The translations under genes were made by a program, and so were the position numbers. DNA of 64,000 nt, taken from assembly GCF_014161445.1 (NCBI RefSeq), contig NZ_JABBXA010000005.1:1-64000 (forward strand). The letters run 5' to 3'. The notes under the pieces are model-generated. The model ran no database searches, was not told the DNA's origin, and saw only the letters and a list, made by a program, of their open reading frames with translations. Shown here piece by piece: positions 56,640 to 64,000 of this stretch. How positions within the stretch are numbered: the first letter of the stretch is position 1; every line of letters begins with the position of its first letter. The DNA is from Microbispora sp. H13382 (lineage in GTDB: Bacteria > Actinomycetota > Actinomycetes > Streptosporangiales > Streptosporangiaceae).

Positions 56640-57311
56640 ATGTCGGTGCTTTCGGACGCACGCGCCTTCCGCCGGACGGCGGCCGGGCTCTGCCTGGTCG
56701 CCGCCCCGCTCGTCTACGTCGCCGGGGTGGTCGCGGACCCGGCGCTGCGGCAGGGCGGGGACACCGTCGGCGTCTACGGCCGCCATCCCGAGCAGGTGTC
56801 GGTCAGCGCCTCGCTCCTGCACTGGAGCTGGGTCCTGCTGGTGCCGGGGATCATCGGCATGATCCACCTGATCCGGCACAAGGGCGTGCTCTTCGGGCAC
56901 GTCGCGGGCGGCCTGGCGCTGCTCGGCGTCGTCAACTTCTCCGCGCTGATGCTCGGCGACTTCTTCTACGCCCGGTTGGAGCGGGCCCTGCCGCCCGAGC
57001 AGGGAGCCCGGATCGGGGACGAGGCGTTCGCCGATCCGGGGGCGACGTTCGGGTTCCAGGTGCCCGGTTTCGCCGGGCTGCTCGGGCTGTTCCTGCTGGG
57101 GCTCGCGCTGGCCTACTCCCGGCGTACGCCGTGGTGGGCGCCGTTCGCGATGCTCGCCGGCATCCTGACGGCGCCGATCTACCCGGTGGGCACGATCGTC
57201 GGCGGGCTGCTCTACCTGGCCGGCGCCGGGGTGATCGGGCTCAGGATGCTGCGCATGACGGACGACGAGTGGGCGGGCGACGCCCCGGCGAGGACCGTAG
57301 TGGGGGCATGA
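56640..57311 (+). CDS. Integral membrane protein, hypothetical
   Basis: A 223-residue protein with about six hydrophobic helices (about 14-33, 58-78, 85-107, 142-163, 168-184, 188-207) and a soluble loop of about 35 residues after the third (LERALPPEQGARIGDEAF). GAGGAG lies 6 bases before the ATG. It ends 5 bp from the stop of the convergent histidine kinase gene. It has no tie to the secretion genes. The family is not recognised beyond a general DUF-type membrane protein. Confidence 0.82.
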   Translation: MSVLSDARAFRRTAAGLCLVAAPLVYVAGVVADPALRQGGDTVGVYGRHPEQVSVSASLLHWSWVLLVPGIIGMIHLIRHKGVLFGHVAGGLALLGVVNFSALMLGDFFYARLERALPPEQGARIGDEAFADPGATFGFQVPGFAGLLGLFLLGLALAYSRRTPWWAPFAMLAGILTAPIYPVGTIVGGLLYLAGAGVIGLRMLRMTDDEWAGDAPARTVVGA

Positions 57312-57316
57312 GGCGC

Positions 57317-58477
57317 TCAGCCGGGGAGCGGGAAGACGGCCAGCACGCGGTACCCCCCCTGCGGCGTGGGCCCGGCGGACAGCTCGCCGCCGTGCAGCGC
57401 GGTCCGCTCCCGCATGCCGATGAGCCCGTGCCCTCCCGTGCCCGCCGAGTGAACGCCCACCCCGTCGTTGACGACGGTCACGCGCAACTCGCCGGGCGCG
57501 TACCGGAGGACGACGTCGACCCTCGTGGCGTGCGCGTGCTTCAGCACGTTCGTCAGGGCCTCCTGGATCACCCGGTAGGCGGACAGGCCGAGCCCCGCCG
57601 GCAGGGGCCGGGGTTCGCCCGTGACACGCAGGCGCACCTCAGGACCGGCCTCCGCCACCTGGGAGACCAGCTCGTCGAGCCGGTCGAGCCCGGCCTGCGG
57701 CGAGGGTGGCGCGGCCCCGGTGTCGCGCAGCATGCCGAGCATCAGCCCGAGCTCCTCGACCGCCTCGCGGCCGGCCTGTTCCACCGCGAGCAGCAGGTCG
57801 CGCTCGCGGGCGCGGTCGTCCCCGAGCAGCCTGCGCACCCCGCCCGCGTGCAACGTCATGAGGCTCACGTTGTGGGAGACGACGTCGTGGAGCTCCCGGG
57901 CGATGCGGGATCGCTCCTGCGCGACCGCCCACCGCGCCCGCTCCTCCCGCTCGGCCTCGAGCCGGGCCGCCTGCTCGGCCAGCCGTCTGGTCTGGTCCAT
58001 CTGCCGCCGCAGCAGGATGCCGCTGCCGTACGCGACGCCGACGAAGATCGCGCCGATGAGGATCTCGGCGGCGTCGTTGCTCTGCAGCGTCTGCAGGTGC
58101 GCGTAGGCGAGCAGCACGCACCCGAGCCCCGCGAGCCCACGCCGGCTGCGGGGTTCGGCCGCGCCGGCCACGGTGTGGACGAGGATCAGCGTCGAGTAGA
58201 AGTGCCAGGCCGCGTAGTACCCGGGACCGGCGGCCGCCTGCACGGCCCACCCGATGGCCGTGAGCACGAGGAGCCCGGTCGCGGGGAACATCGACCGCAG
58301 CAGCACCACCAGCCCGGCGGCGACCGCGCCCGCCGCGTACGCGAACGGGTCGGCGATCTGCCACGGCTCGGGGCCCTGCCGGCCGAACGACTCCACCAGC
58401 CCGGCGACCGCCACCGCGAGGGAGAGCAGGACGTCGAGGCGGGAGGGCCGCCAGCCGCGGGCAAGTCGCCTCAGCAC
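57317..58477 (-). CDS. Sensor histidine kinase (NarL/LiaS-type, HisKA_3)
   Basis: A 386-residue membrane kinase. Five to six helices in about 16-155 form an input region without a large external loop. A short coiled coil (about 158-185) leads to the HisKA_3 dimerisation domain with the phospho-acceptor His197 in ARELHDVVSHN. The HATPase domain has the N box EALTNVLKHAHA and glycine boxes NDGVGV and GHGLIGMRER. It overlaps the response regulator gene by 7 bp, so both are expressed together. The signal is unknown; the intramembrane input suggests sensing of membrane or envelope state. Confidence 0.93.
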   Translation of the reverse strand: MLRRLARGWRPSRLDVLLSLAVAVAGLVESFGRQGPEPWQIADPFAYAAGAVAAGLVVLLRSMFPATGLLVLTAIGWAVQAAAGPGYYAAWHFYSTLILVHTVAGAAEPRSRRGLAGLGCVLLAYAHLQTLQSNDAAEILIGAIFVGVAYGSGILLRRQMDQTRRLAEQAARLEAEREERARWAVAQERSRIARELHDVVSHNVSLMTLHAGGVRRLLGDDRARERDLLLAVEQAGREAVEELGLMLGMLRDTGAAPPSPQAGLDRLDELVSQVAEAGPEVRLRVTGEPRPLPAGLGLSAYRVIQEALTNVLKHAHATRVDVVLRYAPGELRVTVVNDGVGVHSAGTGGHGLIGMRERTALHGGELSAGPTPQGGYRVLAVFPLPG

Positions 58478-59139
58478 GGTCCGGGCCGCTCTCCCGGCCG
58501 TACGACCCCGGCCTCGTAGGCGAAGACCACCGCCTGGATGCGGTCGCGTAGGCGGAGTTTGTGCAGGACACGGGCGACGTGCGTCTTGACGGTCGCCTCG
58601 CCGATGCCGAGACCACGGGCGATCTCGGGATTGGACAGGCCCTGCGCGACCATCCGCAGGACCTGGAGCTCGCGCTCGCTGAGCGAGCCGAGCTCGGCCG
58701 GCGCGGCGAGGTCGGGCAGGCCCGCGATCTCGTCGATCACCTGGGGGGCCACCGTGGGGTCGATCAGCGCGGCGCCCGCCGCCGCGGCGCGCACCGCCTC
58801 CACCAGGTGCTCCGGGGGCGAGGTCTTGAGCAGGAAGCCGTTCACCCGGGCCCGCAGCGAGGCCTTCAGGTTGTCGCCGGTGTTGAAGGTGGTCAGCATG
58901 ATGATCTTCGGTGGCAGGGCATCGCCGAGAAGCAGCCTGGCCGCGCCGATTCCGTCGAGCCGCGGCATCGCGATGTCCAGCAGCAGCACGTCGGGCCGGA
59001 GCCGCCGGGTCACCTCCACCGCCTCGAAGCCGTCGGCCGCCTCCCCGGCGACCTCGATCCCCGGCTCGGACTCCGCGACGAGCCGCAGCCCGGCCCTGAT
59101 CATCGCCTGGTCGTCGGCGATCACCAGTTTGATGGTCAC
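58471..59139 (-). CDS. LuxR-family response regulator
   Basis: A 222-residue NarL-type regulator. The receiver has Asp9, Asp10, the phosphorylation site Asp55 (LLLD), Thr84 and Lys105. The LuxR helix-turn-helix spans about 153-212 (LSERELQVLRMVAQGLSNPE). GTG at 59139 starts the receiver exactly and follows GGGAG. It is transcribed first, with the cognate histidine kinase overlapping by 7 bp. Targets cannot be read from the window; the convergent six-helix membrane protein gene is a neighbour only. Confidence 0.94.
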   Translation of the reverse strand: MTIKLVIADDQAMIRAGLRLVAESEPGIEVAGEAADGFEAVEVTRRLRPDVLLLDIAMPRLDGIGAARLLLGDALPPKIIMLTTFNTGDNLKASLRARVNGFLLKTSPPEHLVEAVRAAAAGAALIDPTVAPQVIDEIAGLPDLAAPAELGSLSERELQVLRMVAQGLSNPEIARGLGIGEATVKTHVARVLHKLRLRDRIQAVVFAYEAGVVRPGERPGPC

Positions 59140-59296
59140 CGGAGGCTCCCGTCCGTCGATGGCACCGGCGGCAGCGTAGCCGGACCGCTCGCGGGCGGGC
59201 GTCCCTCGGAGACGTGACCTCGCATGCGGCGGGGTCCCCCGGGTGACGGATCGGCCGTCCTCCCGCCGGGCGACTCGCCCCGCTCCCACGTGTGGG

Positions 59297-59791
59297 TCAG
59301 GCGCGGGACTCATGGGCGAGGAGCCATTCCTTGACGGGCGTGCCGTAGTAGTAGCCGCCGTAACCGCCGGTCGAGGGCAGCACGCGGTGGCACGGCACGA
59401 ACGGCGCGATCAGGTTCTGTGCGCAGGCCGACCCCGCGGCCCGCGCGGCCGTCCTGGGCAGCCCCGCCTTCTCCGCGAGCTGCGCGTACGACACGGTGGT
59501 CCCGGCGGGCACGGCGCGCAGCGCCTCGTACAGGCGTTGTCTCGTCGGGGTGCCCGGCTGCTCGGCCGGGATCCGGTCGAGCGCGTCGACCTTCCCGTCG
59601 AGGTAGTCCCGTACGGCCTCGGCGGCGTCGCCGAGGTCGCCCTCCCGCAGGGGAAGCGCCCGCAGGGACGGCGAGAGCCGGGCGAACATCTCGCGGGGGT
59701 CGGCGGTGAAGCCGGCGGCGACGAGTACGCCGTCACGGGCGAGGATGGCGAGGGGACCCACGGGAGTGGGCAGGGTCTGCGTGACAATCAT
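59297..59791 (-). CDS. ogt: Methylated-DNA--protein-cysteine methyltransferase (MGMT)
   Basis: A 164-residue suicide repair protein that takes methyl groups from O6-methylguanine onto its own cysteine. The active site PCHRV holds Cys134; the helix-turn-helix part (TTVSYAQLAEKAG, about 98-110) and the GGYGGYYYG loop (142-150) are typical. The N-terminal domain is short, as in Ogt. The ATG at 59791 overlaps the stop of the Ada-AlkA gene by 4 bp, so the two repair genes form one operon, probably induced by alkylation through the upstream Ada-type activator. Confidence 0.94.
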   Translation of the reverse strand: MIVTQTLPTPVGPLAILARDGVLVAAGFTADPREMFARLSPSLRALPLREGDLGDAAEAVRDYLDGKVDALDRIPAEQPGTPTRQRLYEALRAVPAGTTVSYAQLAEKAGLPRTAARAAGSACAQNLIAPFVPCHRVLPSTGGYGGYYYGTPVKEWLLAHESRA

Positions 59792-61290
59792 GATTTGTCG
59801 CGTCCTTCCGCGGTGTCGGATGCGTGGCTCCACAAATGAAGCGCGGCGTACGCGCGCCAGGGCCGCCACCGCTCGGTCTCGTCCGGGGCGATGCCGAGCC
59901 GTTCCATGGTTTTGCGCAGCACGAGGTCGCCCTCGGGCCACGCGTCCGGGTCGCGCAGCGCGCGCAGCGCGATGTAACCGGCCGTCCAGGGGCCGATGCC
60001 GGGGATCTCCAGCAGCCCGGCGATGGTGTCGGCGGGGTCGCCGGCGCCGTCGAGGTCGATCGCGCCGGAGGCGACGGCCTCGGCCAGCGCCCTGATCGTG
60101 GCGACCCTGCGGGTGGTGAGCCCGAGCCCGTCGAGATCGGCGGCGGCGAGCCGGTCGGCCGTGGGGAACAGCGACGGGACCTGGTCCGCCTCGGGGGCGT
60201 GGCCGGCTCCCGTCCCGTCCGGGACGGCGGGCAGGCCGGCCCGGGCGGCGATGCGGCCGAGCAGGGTGCGGGCCCCGGCGACCGAGATCTGCTGCCCGAC
60301 GACCGCCCGGACCGCCAGTTCGAATCCGTCGTACGCTCCCGGCACCCGCAGCCCGGGACGGGCGGCGACCAGCGGCGCGAGCGACGTCCCGCCGAGGATC
60401 TCCCGCACCGCCCCCGGGTCGGCGTCGAGGTCGAGCAGGCGGCGGCAGCGCGCCACCAGCCGGGAGAGCCGGTGCGTCTCGGTGGTCCGCACGGTGAGCC
60501 GGATGTGGCCGGCGGCGGGCCGCAGCGTGATCGAGCCGCCGGGGACGGCGCGCGTGTAGGCCGTCACGTCGGGCCCCGACCGGCAGACTGCCTCCACCGA
60601 GGGGATCGCCCGGGCGGCGAGGAAACGCAGCACCGCCTGCGCGTCGTACGGCTCCCGGTGGCCGAGCCGCAGGGTGAGGCCGGTCGTGAGGGCGACCGGA
60701 CCGTGCGCGCCCCGCACCGGCCCGCCGGCCCTGCGCAGCTCACCCGGGGCGAAGCCGTACGACTCCTTCATGGCCGCGTTGAACTGCCGCACACTGCCGA
60801 ACCCGGCGGCGAACGCGACGTCGGTGATCGGCAGGGTGGTCTCGGTGAGCAGCTGCTTGGCGAGCAGCAGCCGTCTGGTGCGGGCGACGGCGAGCGGGCC
60901 GGTGCCGAGTTCGGCGGCGAACAGGCGGTGCAGGTGCCGCTCGGTCACGTGCAGCCGGCGGGCCAGTCCGGCGACGCCGGACTCGTCGGCCACCCCGTCG
61001 TCGATCAGCCGCAGCGCGCGTCCGACCAGGTCGGCCCGGACGTCCCAGCCGGGGTCGCCGGGGCTGAGCTCCGGACGGCAGCGGCGGCAGGGACGGAACC
61101 CGGCCGCCTCGGCCGCGGCGGCGTGGCGGTAGAAGCGCACGTTGGACCGCGCGGGAGTGCGGGCGGGGCAGATCGGGCGGCAGTAGATGCCGGTGGTGGT
61201 GACAGCCGTGTAGAAACGCCCGTCGAAGCGGGAGTCCCGTGCGGACACGGCGAGGTAGCACGCGTCGAAGTCGAGCTGTCGTCTGGTCAC
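59788..61290 (-). CDS. Ada-type activator fused to AlkA-type DNA-3-methyladenine glycosylase
   Basis: A 500-residue regulator plus repair enzyme. Zinc cysteines Cys37, Cys41, Cys68 and Cys71 match the E. coli Ada N-domain; Cys37 corresponds to the methyl acceptor from phosphotriesters. An AraC-type helix-turn-helix domain (about 105-187) follows. Then an AlkA N-terminal domain (about 195-290) and an HhH-GPD glycosylase domain (about 300-490) with LEIPGIGPWTAGYI and the catalytic Asp in EGDLVLRK. GTG at 61290 is chosen because the Ada domain begins there; the frame stays open upstream through tandem repeats, which look non-coding. It likely activates its own operon after methylation and excises alkylated bases. 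Confidence 0.93.
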   Translation of the reverse strand: MTRRQLDFDACYLAVSARDSRFDGRFYTAVTTTGIYCRPICPARTPARSNVRFYRHAAAAEAAGFRPCRRCRPELSPGDPGWDVRADLVGRALRLIDDGVADESGVAGLARRLHVTERHLHRLFAAELGTGPLAVARTRRLLLAKQLLTETTLPITDVAFAAGFGSVRQFNAAMKESYGFAPGELRRAGGPVRGAHGPVALTTGLTLRLGHREPYDAQAVLRFLAARAIPSVEAVCRSGPDVTAYTRAVPGGSITLRPAAGHIRLTVRTTETHRLSRLVARCRRLLDLDADPGAVREILGGTSLAPLVAARPGLRVPGAYDGFELAVRAVVGQQISVAGARTLLGRIAARAGLPAVPDGTGAGHAPEADQVPSLFPTADRLAAADLDGLGLTTRRVATIRALAEAVASGAIDLDGAGDPADTIAGLLEIPGIGPWTAGYIALRALRDPDAWPEGDLVLRKTMERLGIAPDETERWRPWRAYAALHLWSHASDTAEGRDKS

Positions 61291-61356
61291 GCACACGACG
61301 TTATGCGCTGGCCACCGGGGCGGGCTGGCGGAAATCGGACTCGGCCGTCGCGGTGG

Positions 61357-61510
61357 TCGCGCGGAGCCTCGCGCGAGACCGGGCACCGAGCCGGAGCGCC
61401 TCGCGCGAGACCGGGCGGTTGAGCCGGGAGTGCCTCGAACGGGACCGGGCACTGAGCCGGGAGTGCCTCGAACGGGACCGGGCACTGAGCCGGGAGTGCT
61501 TCCGCGCGGG
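61357..61510. repeat. 33-bp tandem repeats upstream of the Ada-AlkA gene
   Basis: Units of the type gccgggagtgcctcgaacgg plus gaccgggcactga occur at 61423-61455 and 61456-61488 without change. Divergent copies lie at 61357-61389 and 61390-61422 and a partial copy at 61489-61510. They fill most of the gap between the Ada-AlkA start and the NYN gene stop. The period is a multiple of three, but no ribosome site or family match supports a coding role. Confidence 0.9.
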
Positions 61511-61524
61511 CTCGGACGCCGGCG

Positions 61525-62463
61525 TCACTTGCTGGAGATGCCGACCCCGAGGTCGAACTCGCGGTAGACCCGGGCCCAGAAGCCGTCGCGCAGCCACACG
61601 CGTGCCTCAGGGTAGGGCCGCAGAGAATGGCCGAGCTCCTTCTCGGCCTCGATGAGCAACTCGGTGTCGATCACCGTGGGCAGCAGCGGGCCCGGCAGCA
61701 GGTCGCGGATGTTGTCCCGGCCGCGGGTCAGTATCCACTTCTGCGCCACGTGCTCGCCGACCTCCTCCACCCGGGGCCGGCCCGGGCCGAGCTTGGCGAC
61801 CTGACCGGCGGGCGCCTTCGGCGGCATCGGCTTGACCGTACGACCCGCGAAGACCTGGGCGGGCGACGGCGTGGGCGGCACGGGAACGGGCACCGGGGCG
61901 CGGGTGAAGAACGGACGCAGGAAGTCGGCGCTCAGGATCTCGACAGTGTCCGACTCCCAGACGAGCCGTTCGGCCTGGTTGGTCCCGAACGGCGGCTCGA
62001 CCCCCCACAGGTGGACACGCACGCCGTACGCCTGCGCGGCCTCCACGGCGGGCACCATGTCCTCGTCCCCGGCGATCAGCACGGTGTCGCTCACGGCGTG
62101 GTGACGGGCCAGAGCCTCAAGGTCGCTGCGGATCTGCGCGTCCACGCCCTTCTGCTGGCCACGGGCGTTCAGGTTGCCCAGCCTGACCTTGACCCAGGGC
62201 AGCTGGGCGATCACACGCTGGTCCACGGTGGGCACGCGGTCACGGGCGGCGTCGTACCAGTAGACACGCAGCAACTCGCCCTGGATGCGGTCGACCGCGT
62301 GCTTCTGCAGCGCCTGGATCAGCTCGTCCGCGGCGACGCGGTACTCCTTACGCTCCTTGGCGCCTAAGAGAACTTCACCGGCGGCCGCGTAAAGGTAACC
62401 GACGTCCACGAGAACGGCATACTTGGCGGAAATGCCATGTGCGCTGAAGTCCGGGATGGCCAT
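61525..62463 (-). CDS. NYN-domain (PIN-like) putative ribonuclease
   Basis: A 312-residue protein. The N-terminal 185 residues form a NYN domain of the PIN nuclease superfamily, with acidic residues at VLVDVGYL (Asp20), GVDAQIRSDLEAL (near 107-113) and AGDEDMVPAV (near 131-134) that would bind metal. A Pro-rich linker (about 188-225) precedes a C-terminal helical domain (about 230-312) resembling OST-HTH/LOTUS RNA-binding modules. Such proteins are thought to cut RNA; the target is unknown. It is a single gene, unrelated in context to the secretion genes. Confidence 0.9.
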   Translation of the reverse strand: MAIPDFSAHGISAKYAVLVDVGYLYAAAGEVLLGAKERKEYRVAADELIQALQKHAVDRIQGELLRVYWYDAARDRVPTVDQRVIAQLPWVKVRLGNLNARGQQKGVDAQIRSDLEALARHHAVSDTVLIAGDEDMVPAVEAAQAYGVRVHLWGVEPPFGTNQAERLVWESDTVEILSADFLRPFFTRAPVPVPVPPTPSPAQVFAGRTVKPMPPKAPAGQVAKLGPGRPRVEEVGEHVAQKWILTRGRDNIRDLLPGPLLPTVIDTELLIEAEKELGHSLRPYPEARVWLRDGFWARVYREFDLGVGISSK

Positions 62464-62606
62464 GGTGTCCTCCTGGACTCGTCACTAGATGATCGGCTGA
62501 CTATATTCCCCCGCTTTCTAGATAGTCCCAACTCTTGAGCCAGTTGACACCCTGTTCCGTCGATGTAATCGGACCGTGGTCGTCGCGGATGGCAGGGTAG
62601 GCGGCG

Positions 62607-62840
62607 TCAGCCGCCGGGGAAGAAGGCCCGGCGCCAGGCTCCCGGTCCGTGCGGGAGCCCCGGGCGCAGCCGATGTGCCGGGTTGCTCCAGTTTCCCGTG
62701 GCCGGCGGCGGCGTGGGCCGGGCGCCGCGTGCCGCCGCCCCTGCCGCCGCCTGGGCCGCCAGCGCGGCGACGAGGGCGGCGGTCTCCTCGGGGGTGGCGT
62801 CCCCCCGCACGATGCTGAGATACGGCTCGCTGCTGCTCAC
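62607..62840 (-). CDS. Acyl-CoA carboxylase epsilon subunit
   Basis: A 77-residue protein with the epsilon-family start [20 protein letters not shown] followed by an Ala-rich helix and a Trp-containing C-terminus ([26 protein letters not shown]). This small subunit, found in actinobacteria, helps bind alpha and beta chains of acyl-CoA carboxylase. The GTG start overlaps the TGA of the beta-subunit gene, so synthesis is coupled. Confidence 0.9.
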   Translation of the reverse strand: MSSSEPYLSIVRGDATPEETAALVAALAAQAAAGAAARGARPTPPPATGNWSNPAHRLRPGLPHGPGAWRRAFFPGG

Positions 62841-64000
62841 AGCGGGATGTTCCCATGCTTCTTCGGGGGCAGCGCGGCCCGCTTGGAGCGGAGGGCGCGC
62901 AGCGCGCGGACGATCTGGACCCGGGTGTCCGAGGGCCGGATGACCGCGTCGACGTAGCCGCGCTCGGCCGCGAGATACGGATTGGCCAGCGTGTCCTCGT
63001 ACTCGCTGACGAAACGGGCCCGCGCGGCGTCCGGGTCGTCGGCGGCGGTCAGCTCGCGCCGGTAGAGGATGTTGACCGCGCCCTGCGCCCCCATCACGGC
63101 GATCTGGGCGGTGGGCCACGCCAGGTTGACGTCCGCGCCGAGGTGCTTGGACCCCATGACGTCGTACGCGCCGCCGTACGCCTTGCGCGTGATGACGGTG
63201 ACCAGCGGCACGGTCGCCTCGGCGTAGGCGTACAGCAGCTTGGCGCCGCGCCGGATGATGCCGTTCCACTCCTGGTCGGTGCCGGGGAGGAAGCCCGGCA
63301 CGTCGACGAAGGTCAGCACCGGGATGTTGAAGGCGTCGCAGGTGCGCACGAACCGGGCGGCCTTCTCGGAGGCGGCGATGTCGAGCGTGCCGGCGAAGCT
63401 CATCGGCTGGTTGGCGACGACGCCCACGGAACGCCCCTCGACCCGGCCGAAGCCCACGAGGATGTTCGGCGCGAAGCCCGCGTGGATCTCCAGGAACTCG
63501 CCGTCGTCGAGGACGTGCTCGATGACCGTGTGCATGTCGTACGGCTGGTTGGCCGAGTCGGGGATCAGCGTGTCGAGCTCGCGGTCCTCGTCGGTCGTCT
63601 CCAGGTCCGCCTCGAGGTCGAAGGCCGGCGGGTCGTCCATGTTGTTGGACGGCAGGTACGACAGCAGCGCCCTGGCGAAGTCGAGGCAGTCCTGCTCGTC
63701 GGACGCCTCGTAGTGGGCGACGCCGCTCTTCGAGTTGTGCGTGTGCGCGCCGCCCAGCTCCTCGAACGTCACCTCCTCGCCGGTCACGGTCTTGATGACG
63801 TCGGGCCCGGTGATGAACATGTGCGACTTCTCCTGCACCATCAGGACGAAGTCGGTCAGCGCGGGAGAGTACACGGCGCCGCCCGCGCACGGGCCCATGA
63901 TCAGCGAAATCTGCGGCACCACGCCGGAGGCGTGCACGTTGCGCTTGAAGATCTCGGCGTACAGGCCGAGGGAGACCACGCCCTCCTGGATGCGCGCCCC
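62837..64000 (-). CDS. pccB: Acyl-CoA carboxylase carboxyltransferase beta subunit, N-terminus off the window
   Basis: Transfers carboxyl from carboxybiotin to propionyl- or acetyl-CoA. The visible 387 residues include the crotonase-like oxyanion glycines ([16 protein letters not shown]), the central [15 protein letters not shown], the second-half [13 protein letters not shown] and [16 protein letters not shown], and [20 protein letters not shown]. The last is typical of propionyl/acetyl-CoA carboxylase beta chains (AccD5/PccB). The 5' end lies beyond the right edge. The epsilon gene follows by overlap. The biotin carboxylase partner may be the gene at 1-1240. Confidence 0.95.
   Translation of the reverse strand, partial: GARIQEGVVSLGLYAEIFKRNVHASGVVPQISLIMGPCAGGAVYSPALTDFVLMVQEKSHMFITGPDVIKTVTGEEVTFEELGGAHTHNSKSGVAHYEASDEQDCLDFARALLSYLPSNNMDDPPAFDLEADLETTDEDRELDTLIPDSANQPYDMHTVIEHVLDDGEFLEIHAGFAPNILVGFGRVEGRSVGVVANQPMSFAGTLDIAASEKAARFVRTCDAFNIPVLTFVDVPGFLPGTDQEWNGIIRRGAKLLYAYAEATVPLVTVITRKAYGGAYDVMGSKHLGADVNLAWPTAQIAVMGAQGAVNILYRRELTAADDPDAARARFVSEYEDTLANPYLAAERGYVDAVIRPSDTRVQIVRALRALRSKRAALPPKKHGNIPL

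Noticed and set aside
61239-61655. Possible small gene made of LSRECLERDRA-type repeats on the plus strand
   Set aside because: It overlaps two well-supported minus-strand genes, lacks a ribosome site, and its repeats are those of the intergenic tandem array.
62499-62527. GACTAT and ATAGTC upstream of the NYN gene as a second PadR site
   Set aside because: The hexamers are in the opposite (everted) order with a 17-base spacer, unlike the padR site. Probably chance in a short AT-rich gap.

Overview
High-GC actinobacterial DNA, most likely from a mycelial actinomycete of the Streptosporangiaceae type. The evidence is the GC-rich codon use, frequent GTG starts with ATGA/GTGA overlaps, the ESX-like secretion genes, a Flp/Tad pilus operon of actinobacterial type, and the acyl-CoA carboxylase epsilon subunit, an actinobacterial protein. 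The genus cannot be fixed from the sequence alone. No rRNA, tRNA, CRISPR array or complete transposase gene was seen.

Layout. (1) 1-1240: 5' part of a biotin carboxylase gene on the minus strand. (2) 1.4-12.2 kb: type VII secretion (T7SS) core: mycosin protease, a transmembrane pseudokinase, a WXG100/lytic-transglycosylase fusion with a small partner, the three-ATPase EccC and the membrane channel EccD. (3) 12.2-13.7 kb: SGNH hydrolase and PadR regulator. (4) 13.7-36.8 kb: T7SS cargo region of cassettes that combine YbaB/EbfC-like proteins, WXG100-like proteins, glycine-rich substrates sharing a C-terminal tail, an SseB-domain protein, and a 3267-residue CpnT-like giant followed by two small paralogues separated by a palindromic MITE-like element. 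(5) 36.8-43.7 kb: EccB, a stand-alone WXG100 protein, and a second FtsK-type ATPase with an FHA-like N-terminus (EssC style). (6) 44.2-56.4 kb: Tad pilus operon (SAF protein, TadZ, TadA, TadB, TadC, Flp, TadE-like and TadG-like proteins, a LysM-BTAD membrane protein), then two exported proteins. (7) 56.6-64 kb: ordinary genes: a membrane protein, a LuxR-type two-component system, Ada-AlkA and MGMT alkylation repair, a NYN-domain protein, carboxylase epsilon, and the carboxyltransferase beta subunit running off the right edge.

How the parts fit. EccB, EccC, EccD and mycosin are the actinobacterial (T7SSa) membrane machine; no EccE was recognised. The FHA-FtsK ATPase and the pseudokinase with one membrane span recall EssC and EssB of the Firmicute T7SSb, so the locus may be a mixed apparatus or two systems side by side. 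The transglycosylase fusion could open the wall for secretion. The YbaB-like proteins recall EspL of mycobacterial ESX-1. The giant has a CpnT-type N-terminus, six divergent beta-rich modules and a duplicated terminal domain, and is the best candidate in the window for an undescribed effector. The Tad operon reads as a self-contained unit except that no prepilin peptidase was found.

The acyl-CoA carboxylase genes at the two ends share a strand and lie in the transcriptional order in which such genes are often adjacent, so the region between them may have been inserted or expanded at that locus.
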